Shown here: one piece after another, positions 38,785 through 48,421 of the stretch
Layout: every line of letters begins with the position of its first letter
Position numbering within the stretch: the first letter of the stretch is position 1
NCBI GenBank assembly: GCA_009760855.2
Contig: WPIO01000173.1
Coordinates: forward strand, 12,501-76,500
Origin: Cristatella mucedo
Lineage: Eukaryota > Bryozoa > Phylactolaemata > Cristatellidae
Reading direction: 5' to 3'
DNA: 64,000 nt
Notes under the pieces: model-generated
The model's database searches: none
Seen by the model: only the letters and a program-made list of their open reading frames with translations
What the model was told of the DNA's origin: nothing
Position numbers and translations under genes: made by a program

Positions 38785-38965
38785 CAGCGTCCGGCACAGA
38801 ATCAGTGTAGTGTCCGGCACAGTAGCAGTGTCCGAAAAGAGACGGCAGCGTCCGGCAGAGCGACGGCAGCATCCAGCGGGGAGACGGCAGTGTCTGCCAG
38901 AGAGGAGACTCTGTCTGCCAGAGAGGAGACTCTGTCAACCAGAGAGGTGGCGGCGGTAACTGGGA
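38785..38965 (+). repeat. Degenerate tandem repeats (GTCCGGCA/GTCTGCCAGAGAGGAGACTC)
   Basis: Several imperfect units built on GTCCGGCA(G/C)AG and GACGGCAG, followed by two exact copies of a 23 bp unit containing CTGCCAGAGAGGAGACTCTG near 38898-38943. They lie within the LTR element's internal region. Confidence 0.7.
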
Positions 38966-39644
38966 AAGCATCGGTAGAGAGCGAGACAGCGCCGATGGCA
39001 AGCAACTCGGCGCTAATGGTTTTGGAGGTGACGGCGGCATGGGAGCGAAGCGCTAGCGTCGGTGTAAGTGCGTGAAGCGCCCGCTAAGGAGGCGGGCGAG
39101 ACGCTCGCCGAGAGGGCACACGAGATGATTGCCGAGCGGTCGGAGACACGCGAGGGGCCTTGCAGAAGACGAGAGGAGCGAGACGCCGGTCGAGGAGGCG
39201 CGGCAGGTGTGCGCCGAGAGACCGAAGGCTGTGGCGCAGCAGTGGCCGACGGAGCAGAGATAAAAGCAGTCGTACACAGGAGCCGAAGCTCGAGGCACTG
39301 TCGCCTCTCACGAGCGACGCGAGAGGTGACACCGGTTGCAGTCCACTAGACAGCGGCCGGCGTTAAGGCGGATGCCCGGAAGCTCCTGCGGCGGCAGAGA
39401 CTGGTTCCGCACTGAAGATTGGTTTCGCGGTAGAAAAACGTATGGTTCGGCGACGTGGCAAAGCTCGTGCCATATATAGCCGGCAAGTTAGCAAAGGCTG
39501 TGTTTTCAGTTGCCTCCTCCGAGCGGCCGTTGCCTGGCCTCGAGCTAGATATGAAGTCAGTTCAGGGCGGCTTGTATTATTATAGAGCTGTTGTAATGCC
39601 TTTTTTGTTGTTGCCCCATTTGATTCTGAGATCGAGGGAAATTT

Positions 39645-39860
39645 TGAGATTATGAAACTGTCGTCGGATTATGGGCTGTAACAATTTAAGGCAGTTGTAT
39701 ATAAGCAACGGCGGCAAAGGCCCGGTGGTCGAGTCAATGACGCCGGGCGGGCAGTCGCGTACTGGCCTGCAGTGGCGTCCACATGAACAAACGTCTTTGA
39801 GCCCGCTTTGGTGTTCTGTGTAGTATCGCGTACCTGCCGCTTAGATGTCAAATGTCTAAC

Positions 39861-39862
<2 letters not shown>
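39645..39862 (+). repeat. LTR-like direct repeat, right copy (no SINE)
   Basis: TGAGATTATGAAACTGTCGT to TGTCTAACTA. The region just before it contains GAGGGAA, a possible polypurine tract. A LINE-B tail abuts its right end. Confidence 0.8.
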
Positions 39863-39892
<30 letters not shown>

Positions 39893-39985
39893 TTGCACTT
39901 GATAAAGCGCCCTCAGAGAACTTAATCTCTTTCTAGGCGCTTTACATTTGCTGCAAAGTGATACGCAATAGAATAATCAGAAATC
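39862..39985 (-). mobile_element. LINE-B tail (minus) abutting an LTR-like repeat
   Basis: A (TAA)n run of about 30 bp followed by a well-preserved hairpin (GCACTTGATAAAGCGCCCTC ... CTAGGCGCTTTACATTTGC). Confidence 0.85.
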
Positions 39986-40111
39986 ACACTTCTCACAAAA
40001 CTCAGCTTGCTGTTTCATAAGCGGCTCGTAGTTGAAGGTAAATTGCCACTTTTAATTTTCATAATTGAGCTCATAGTTCATAACCGAGGTTCAGACATTA
40101 TTAGCTGATTT

Positions 40112-40268
40112 ATCAAACTCATTTTTCAAAGCGTCAAAAGTGCCTTAGCGGCTGTCATCACCTCTTGCAGTTGGCAATAAAGGATCGCCCAATGCAAGAT
40201 TCAAAGCCAAGATCTCGGTCGCGAAGAGTGAGTCACCTTACCTCCAGGGCTATCGTGGCCCAATCAAA
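40112..40268 (-). mobile_element. SINE-2 copy (minus)
   Basis: In reverse: GCGGCTGTCATCACCTCTTG, then AGCCAAGATCTCGGTCGCGA and head remnant GGGCTATCGTGGCCCA. Confidence 0.75.
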
Positions 40269-40639
40269 GTTCCAAGTTCGTAATCGCAGGGAATTGCACC
40301 GCCGAGCTCGGCTTAGCTCATTCAAAGCCTGCTGAGCTGCTGCACTAAATTCAGTCTTCTGCTGCCCGTTGGTTAATTCAGATTTTAACTCTCAGATCCT
40401 GCCTTGGCTTTGTGAACTTTTTTTGACAGCAACTGCCCTTCAAAAGGCTCACGAGCATGTAAATCAACGATGTAATTTATAGACAATGCTAATATGTTCT
40501 ACTTACGTCGACCCTGGCACTTCGATTGCAATTGTCATGCGCTGACATTTTGAGCTTCGTATTTCCTTTACCAGATATATTTTGAACATATTTCCTTTAC
40601 CAGATTTTGCCATGCTTTTAACTGTACTCAGTACCGGGA

Positions 40640-40740
40640 GGTTTACAATCATTTCATTACCAGCAAATGTAAAGTGCCTAGAAAGAGATTGAGTTATCTG
40701 AGCGCACTTTATCAAGTGTATTATTATTTTTATTATTATC
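40640..40740 (+). mobile_element. LINE-B tail
   Basis: GCAAATGTAAAGTGCCTAGA, the complementary arm GAGCGCACTTTATCAAGTG, then (ATT)n. Confidence 0.8.
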
Positions 40741-40889
40741 TCCATACCGGTGTCGCCGTCAAGCACAATCTATTCTTCCGTTTCTATGTTTAGAGCATGC
40801 AGCTGTACTTGAGCTATGATCAGTCCCAGCCATCCAGGACGTTAAACTCGTACAGCTTTCTCGCCGCACGTACTGCTAGCATTTGCACT

Positions 40890-41065
40890 TGGATGGAAAC
40901 ATACTTTACCAAATCGAATGAACGATAAAACTAAGTAACTAGTTTAGGGAAAATCTAGCGTGGCTCGAATGTTGAAAATCCTTTCACTCAAAATGGACTC
41001 GCTAGCTAGAGTATCTCTCGTGGCACCTGCACGAAATCTTGGTGTCCTATCTTGCATGTCTCATC
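40890..41065 (+). mobile_element. LINE RT-thumb fragment
   Basis: In pieces it decodes to a DDKTK-like block and ARNLGVLS, the segment that follows motif C in these LINEs. It breaks off before the CpG-rich block. Confidence 0.5.
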
Positions 41066-41109
41066 GCTTAGCGTCCTTTCGGCCCGGTAACCTAAAAAAA
41101 AAAATTCAC

Positions 41110-41750
41110 GCATGCCTAAATAGCGATGCCGCGAAAAAAAAGCGTACGCGCGTACATTGTAGCATCCGGCGTCGACCTCCGCAGCCCACTTCGGTCGCTG
41201 CATTTAACGCCGCACGCTCGCTTGCCGGCGAGATGGCGACGGGCGAACTTCAGCAGCGCTGCTTCGGCAGTGCGTCGCCTACTTGCGGCTGGCTGGCGGT
41301 TCGGAGCGTGAGCGCGAAACGAGCACGCCTTCCGGCCGCGCAGCCTCGAGCTTCAGTCAGATGCGCTCGCGACCTGGACGGTCGCGAGCGCGTCGACGTC
41401 GTCGCTGGTGCGAGTCGAAAATCGCCGCCGCGAGAGGATTTTGTTGCCGGCGAACTTTATTCGCATCTCAGTCGGATGCACGGTGTCGCTTCGCGTCTAG
41501 CGAGCTCTTATTTACGCGTTCCTGCCGAGCTCTTGCAGCGACGCACGCTCTTTTCTGGGAAGTGCACCCCCAGCCCTACTTAGTTCGCCTGCGTCTGCGC
41601 TGGAGCGCCACCCGCATAGAGGGAGGGACCGAACGACAAGGCACGCGATTTGCGACGTCGGTTCAGGCGTGCAACAGTTTCCATGTAAAGCGCCGAGGCC
41701 CCCCTCCCGATCGTCACTTCACCGTACCTTAACTCCCTACCGGAGAACTA
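41110..41750. other. CpG-rich block
   Basis: CG-dense sequence like the 31 kb block, with frames up to about 207 codons. No recognised domain, and composition alone may explain the openness. Confidence 0.6.
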
Positions 41751-41910
41751 AGATTATGCTTGAACCTCACTCGAAGGCGGGTACACGGAGGCCCAATGTT
41801 GCCAAACGAAAACAGCCCCTCTCCCTGCCTCCGCTCAGGAGGCACTCGAGTAGCCCGAATACCACATCATAGCGACAAATCCCTTTGCCGGGACCACACG
41901 CGCACATGCC

Positions 41911-41982
41911 GAGCTGAATTGGCTCAGTGGTTAAGCTTGTCGCCGTGACCCAGGTCAGGCCGAGGTCGTGGGCTCGAGCGGC
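41911..41982 (+). mobile_element. SINE-1 head fragment
   Basis: Only the tRNA-like head is present: GAATTGGCTCAGTGGTTAAG and CGAGGTCGTGGGCTCGAG. The canonical tail is missing. Confidence 0.7.
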
Positions 41983-42329
41983 GTAATGCGAGCCTCGGGC
42001 GCTTTGCGAACGTATTTAGTGGTGTCCGCAGAGATCGCCTTCTGGCGCCGGCTCTCGCTGCCTCCTGGCTGTCGATCGCTGGTGACACAAAGACAGTCCA
42101 TCCTCCGGTCATACAGAAAGGATTCCAGAAACTGTCGCACGCGCGGAGGTGCACACTGCGACTTCCAAGAACTTCAGACCAAGCGTGGGGTGGACAGGTC
42201 GTCCGACGTCAGCCAGCCTCATAATCCTACAGCGACCGCCAAGATTTCTTGCGCACTGCCTCGCGCAGGTGTCTTTCAAGGGAAGACAAAGGCGCTATTC
42301 GGCCGAGCAGCTCTCGTGTTTCCTAAAAT

Positions 42330-42915
42330 TAAGCCGGACCGGCGCTATGCTACGCAGTTATACTTTCTCAACTGGTCTCTCAGGGTTATGTCGCTCACTT
42401 TGAAGTGCCTCCATTCTTTGGCTCCAGCTTACCTAACAGATTTACTGCCCCACCAGGCTAAGCGTCGTACCACCCGCATTTCGGAATCAAACTATTTACC
42501 GATGCCTCGTGCAAACATCAAATCCTTTGGAGACCGTGCATTTAGTTCGTATGCTCCCAATGCCTGGAACTCACTCCCGACTTCAGTCACGACATCTCCT
42601 GACTTGACCACATTTAAAAAGAAATTAAAAAAAGCAGCTGTTTAGCACAGCATTGAGTGAGTCCATGTGACTCGTCCTTTATGGGCTCATGCGTGCTTAC
42701 ACTGTTGCTGCATGCTGCCACTAACAACACTTGCATGCTGACCCCGTGCATGTCACCCATAACCATGTTTTTCATGTTGTTTATCAAGCATGATATTAAT
42801 CACGATTCAATCGTGTTTCCTTTGCAGCAAATGTAAAACACGTAGAACGAGATTGAGTTCTTCAAGGGCGCTTTATCAAGTATCTTGTTATTGTTATTAT
42901 TATTATTATTAAGTG
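42330..42915 (+). mobile_element. LINE-B 3' copy with readable C-terminus
   Basis: An open frame to 42645 ends in LPHQAKRRTTRISESNYLPM, then a PNAWNSLP block and FKKKLKKAAV. This is the typical C-terminal end of L2/CR1-like ORFs. The 3' UTR ends with the hairpin (about 42838-42885) and a (TTATTA)n tail to 42911. It is the best reference for the LINE-B 3' end here. Confidence 0.85.
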
Positions 42916-43905
42916 TAAATTATGACACATCAGGTACGTACATAAAATAATAAAGGAAACGCAATCAATATTCAGGGCTTTTATATAGCATGACTGAGGT
43001 AGCATGCCAACATTTCAGCTGTTAAAAAATATAATTCATTTATATAGCGCCCCAAGAGAACTTAATCTCTATTCAGGCGCTTCACATATACCTCGGGGCT
43101 CGAGCCCCACGTCCTCAGCCAGACCTTCGTCGGGGAGAGCACCTGTTCTCCACCTCTCAGTTTAGTACCATCCCAAGTAAGGCCCGCCTGCAAACACTGT
43201 CGGTTTGGATGTGGTACCAGCTGGCGTAAGCAATTAGCTTCAAGTCGGTCTGCTCTAAGCCTCGCTGTAGCTTCAGAAATGAGCCGCTGTCGGATGAAGG
43301 AGGGAGCCAGCTGAAGTACTAGAGTGCAAGTCTACCGTCGCGCGCGATATCCAAAACCCAAAACGGAAGCCCTATTACCGGTGGCTTAGCCGGATAGGTC
43401 ACGTGAGCTGATCGTACTCGTCAACCGGTTCTGCAGGATGTACTAACTTGCCCGGCAGCAGCATCCGATATACCCAAGGGTGGTGAGCTCGGGGTGCGAG
43501 AGCCTTCCTGATAGGAGGACCGACATAGCAGTGGGTGGAGCTCAGACTAAGGAGTCTTGGGTGACGCTTGGCAAATATACCATAGTCGTAGCTTCTTGCA
43601 ACACATTGTCTCAAGATTTAAAAGCGGTTAAGAATGTGTTATTTTTAATTAATGTATTTTTGGTGCTAGGAAATGAAGCATCTGATCTGATATTGTTTTT
43701 AAGGAAAACGGTTGTGTACATTACCTCGGTTCACGTGTTTCCGGAGTTCCGCAGCAGGGTATTGCCCTGTATGTGATTTAAGTTTAGTTCGGTTTTCGAC
43801 CGCTGCTGCAAGCAGTGCACAACCCAGTATCTCGCCTGACGTGCTTGCTTCATAGACTCCAGTTGAATATCCTGCTACACGCTAAGCTCGGTGCCATTTC
43901 GCAGG
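42916..43905 (+). promoter_or_regulatory. Upstream region of RAB3GAP1
   Basis: This is the region before the start codon. It holds a SINE-1 relic at 43031-43150 and otherwise unassigned sequence. No clear TATA box or initiator could be singled out. The last bases (GTGCCATTTCGCAG) look like a splice acceptor. Confidence 0.35.
43031..43150 (-). mobile_element. SINE-1 copy (minus)
   Basis: Tail GCGCCCCAAGAGAACTTAAT, hairpin partner AGGCGCTTCACATA, B-box GGGGCTCGAGCCC. The head ends early. Confidence 0.88.
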
Positions 43906-43923
43906 ATGGAAGACAAAACGGAA
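43906..43923 (+). CDS. RAB3GAP1: RAB3GAP1 exon 1 (start codon, 6 codons)
   Basis: The exon encodes MEDKTE and ends at a consensus donor GTGAGT in phase 0. The ATG has A at -3 and G at +4. It is preceded two bases upstream by CATTTCGCAG, which looks like a 3' splice acceptor, so the 5' UTR may be spliced or trans-spliced at this point. The start is supported because the next exon continues directly with ESEVFEI, as near the vertebrate N-terminus. Confidence 0.8.
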
Positions 43924-46900
43924 GTGAGTTCTGGCTAGGTCGCTACTTGCCGCTAAGGTTCGGCGATCTTTGATATGTAACCGCGAACGCACGCATTCAA
44001 CGTTTGCAGGAGAGCGAAGTGTTTGAGATCGTGGACTTCACGACGGCTTCTGATTGGGAAAGGTAGCTCGTGGCTCTGCGCAGCCGCCCAGTCTATGCAG
44101 CATTCATCAAGCGCTGCGGCCTTGGAATAAAAATAATAATAATAATGCACTTGATAAAACACCCTCAGAGAACTCAATCTCTTTCTAGGCGCTTTAGATT
44201 TGCTGCAAGGGTAATCATAGGCCACAGGGATTTTGTCCAGTGCTATTTTTCTGAGCTGACTCGTGAAATGTGCTGTTGTTAGGAGTGTCGCCTGGTCTAT
44301 TAGTCTGAAGCAGGCTTTAGCACATGCGCATTTGAGCTCAAGTCTTTATTTCGGCGTGCCTTTTGCCAACGCGGTCAAAAAGGAAACAGTGGACTCTATG
44401 TGGAACCGATCGATTTTGCATGGTTTGCATCGCAGTATTCGTGCATGCATGTTTAGTGTTGATCGCCAAGGCAGACGTTTGGCCGAAAGAGATAGAAAGA
44501 AAGATTTTGTGTCTTGCTAGGTTAATGCGTGGGTGGAGTCACAGCTGATAGCAGGTTATATTGGACCGTGTCTATGGACAACATGCTGGAGGCAGCAGCA
44601 GCACTACCAGGTCTCGGGTGACTACATTTCTTTTACAGATTTATCTCGCGGTTGGAGGAAATATTTCACGAATGGAAGCTGAATAACTTGGGATCTTGCG
44701 AACCACCGATGAAGGTAATCATTTATGTATTGTATCTCTGTCTGTAACTCCACAATGCCACAAGTATGTTGGTGTTACGCTGGAGAGTTTTGTATGGCAC
44801 ACTCACAGCCTAAGCGGCTTTCAGTATGCATTTAGTAGCCAGCATACTTCATCTCACACAACAGAGAGAAAGTGGGAAGCATAGCAGAGTCAGGAGAGCA
44901 GTTGAGGTAGTGAGCAGCATGGAAGTAGCAGCTCAGGACCGCTGGAAAGGGTGTGCCATAGTCGGTAGCAGGAGAGTAGTTGTCGTTGCGTAAGAATCGT
45001 TCCACAATTTAGGACCTTCATAGCAAAAGATTCTGTCGCCAACGGTCTTTAAGCTGAGGAATGGAGCAGCTAATTTGTTGTCCATGCAGAACCTGAGGGC
45101 ATGAGAAGGCTGAAACTGGCGCAGCAGTTCAGCTAGGTATGTAAGAGTCAAGCTGTGGCAGGCCTTGTGGGTCAGCTTAAGAACTTTGCTCTGTATCCGT
45201 CGATCAACCGGCAGCCATCCTAGGTCTTTTAGGAAAGGAGACACACGGTCAAATCTCTGGGAGTGGCTAGGCGACAAATATCTGACTTCATTATCCGGTG
45301 TGCATTTGCATATATTTCTGTTAATATGGCTAAGATGTGATAAAATTAAGATGTAATACTGTATGAGGGTGCTACGTTTTTGCTAATGGATTTGTTCATT
45401 ACGTCCAAACAGTGGTATTGTGCCCACTAATTGCATTTTTAAATTATGGTGTCGGAGATAACATAGTATATGTATTCGTCCTGATTCTATTTAAACCTTA
45501 CATGTCAGCTTACATTGAAATAACTGTAACTAGTGCTGCAGCCAGAACTGGAATAGCAACCAGGTACGAATGTCTATTGGGGAAACCGTTGGCATGCCAG
45601 AGACTCCTTCGTAAGCCCCACCCCATGAATTTCTTTTAGCATCGAAACTGGTATGCTGAGCTGTGCTGGCCTTTGAACTTGAAATTCAGGTGGAAAGAGC
45701 GCAGGTGGTCTGCATTATTTTTGGACTCCCTTATTTTTTGCCTAGTTTCTGTTGTCAGGACCCTTAATTTGTTTTTTTCGCTGGCTTGCCTCCCATGCAG
45801 GTCACTAAACTGCCCATCCCGTCCTGCCGGTCGATGCCAAATTGCTGCTGGATGTAATTGCTCGATGGCCCGCATTTCGACTAATAGTCGGCTCTGTAGC
45901 TCCAGGCTGCTTGGCCTGTGGTCTTCGTCCCCGTGCTACCAGGCTCGGCTGTCGATGCATCTATGTGATGAGCTTTGCACTGCTGCCTGGTAGGTGTGCA
46001 GGTGCTGCTGTGTCAGAGCCGGCTCCGATGCCATGTATTTCTTTCTTTCGTCTTGGATTCTGCTCGTGGTGACTTCGAGCTGGACGAACCCAAGTCCAAG
46101 CCTAGGCATCAATCGTTCAAACGAGTGCGTGTGCCACTGTCATTGCCTCGTCTAGCTAGCTGCCGGGCACAGGGTTGTGCCTATGATCGGCTCACTGCTG
46201 CTGCTCTGCCTGCCAGCAGTTTCGGTCGCTCGGCCTGCGATTGGTTGGCACCCAGCACAAGTGGTGCCCTTCCGTGTGATGCTGTCGGAGTTTGTGCTCC
46301 TTGTGCTGCTCCACTGCTTGCTCGGCGCATGCCGTGAAGGCCTCTGGAGATCTGCAGCTGAGCAGGCAGACAACTTCAAGTAGCACTGAACGCCCCAAAA
46401 TGATATCGTGTGCTGAAAATGAAAAGGAAGCGTCGGTCGCGGCCAGGCGTTGAACTCACGAACGACTTTCGAAAAGTCCGCAGGCTGTAGTCATGCGAAC
46501 GAAATCATTGCAACACGGCTCGCGGTTAGAGCTACTTACGTCTTTGCTGCCTGCTCTTTGCTACATTTACCTGTCGCCTTTTCTCTCTACACTTACATGC
46601 TTAAGTACACGACATCCGAATTGGTCCATACATTTGTTGCATCCCATCTTGATTTCTGCAACTCACTGCTTGCTTGTCTACCAGCTTGTGCAATCGTTCG
46701 CTTACAATCGGTGCAAAACGCCGCAGCTAGGCTTGTTTGTCAATGAGAGGTGAAGCTATCACATCACATCACACCTTGCCGACCTGCACTGGCTTCCAAT
46801 TAAGCAACGTATCGACTTTAAGGTTCTGTCGCTCACTTTTAGGTTCCTTCATTCTCTAGTTTCAGTCTAACTATCAGAACTACTCCCCTACGATTCTTTT

Positions 46901-48077
46901 TCTGAATCAAATCGCTTAGCTACACCTTGCAGGAATCTCAAATCCTTTGAAAACCGTGCCTTTAGTTCGCCATATGCTTCCAAAGCCTGGAACTTACTCT
47001 CGGCTGACGTCACCACCCCCCTGATTTGATGGCATTTAAAAACGCTAAAATGCCTATTTGTCACAGCATTTAATGGGTGCATGAAATCTGTCTTTTGTGT
47101 GCTTATGCATGTGCCAGAAACCATATCTGCATGCTGACCTTATGCATGTCACCTGTAACCATGCTATCCTTGTTGACATTGTGCATCTGCTACTATCTGT
47201 ATGACCATGCTTCCTTTACAGCATATGCCAAGTGCATAGAAAGAGATTAAGTTCTCTGAAGGTGCTATGCACATTTATTATTATTATTATTATGCAGCAG
47301 TATAGGAGTTTTAACGGCAATCGCTCCGGCATTCATGTGGAGAATGAAGAATTTCTTGCTACAGGACTGTAACACAATATGACCTGGGTCGTGAAGTACA
47401 AGCACCTTACCTATAGTCTAAGTAAGACCCAAGGAGAGGGTTGTCTGCTGAAGGCCTTGAACCAATGACCTGGGTCGTGAAAGGCAGGCACCCTACCACT
47501 AGGTGAGGCCAACTCTTTTAGGATGCTATAGATGTAAAAGTATTATCTTCAAGTCAATTAAAAACCTAAAATTAAAAAATAAATAATATTTTGCATCGTA
47601 ATTTGCTTGTTCGAATGGAGCAATGCATTTTCAGCTCATATTAAGCTATTACAACATGCAATAGGCCATGTTTACTTATCGTTACCACACATAGTCTGCC
47701 CACTGTCGTGTCACGATATATGTCAATCCTAGCATCGTGCTCGGATGACGAATTACTTAATCATGTCTTAGCCTCGTCTGTCTTAGGGCCATGATAGCCC
47801 AGAAGGTAAAGTACTCTCTCTTCCACGACCGAGGTCGTGGGCTCGAATCCTGCAGTGGTCGATTGTTTATTGGCAACTGCAAGTGGAGGTGATAGCCGTT
47901 AAGGCTCTTCTGTTACTATACATATGAGGCTGTTTTATCGGCTAATATTTTTTCATCTGTAACAATAGGCTGATTTTGGTGCTGATGTACTGACAGAGGT
48001 AACAGAAGAGGTCGGCTTTGCCGACTTTCCCTTCATGGCCACCTACTACTCTGTCGGCCAAAGGCCAAAGGCCGTTG

Positions 48078-48127
<50 letters not shown>

Positions 48128-48375
48128 GAATATGCAGCTATGCACAGTAAGTAGTCAGCAGCCTTCTCTTTCAGATCGGCACGGCACGTAGAGATTTACC
48201 TCCTTCTTATCACCCAACCGCTGCTCAACAGCGACTGCCTCAGAGAAAATTTCTACTTCTAGTCAGCAGCACCTATAGTAGGCCATTTCCCCGAGTTTTG
48301 TTGTGCCTAACTGGCGCATGGGCAGGTGGTGAATCCACACGAATCCATATGAATCTAGGTGAATCCATCTGTGCG

Positions 48376-48421
<46 letters not shown>

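Larger units (their letters stand above)
37869..39862 (+). mobile_element. Compact LTR-type element, gag remnant only
   Basis: Two direct repeats flank about 1.4 kb containing a gag-like remnant and a repetitive Ser/Glu/Ala-rich region. No protease, reverse transcriptase, RNase H or integrase motif is visible, so the element would be non-autonomous. A Ty3/Gypsy-related origin is inferred only from the gag-like segment. Confidence 0.6.

Noticed and set aside
39068-39366. Arg/Glu-rich frames considered as a gag nucleocapsid
   Set aside because: No CCHC zinc knuckle is present, and both strands are open because of GC-rich repeats.
40960-41583. 207-codon plus-strand frame
   Set aside because: It begins in a LINE fragment (ARNLGVLS) and runs into the CpG-rich block with no domain, so it is a chance fusion.
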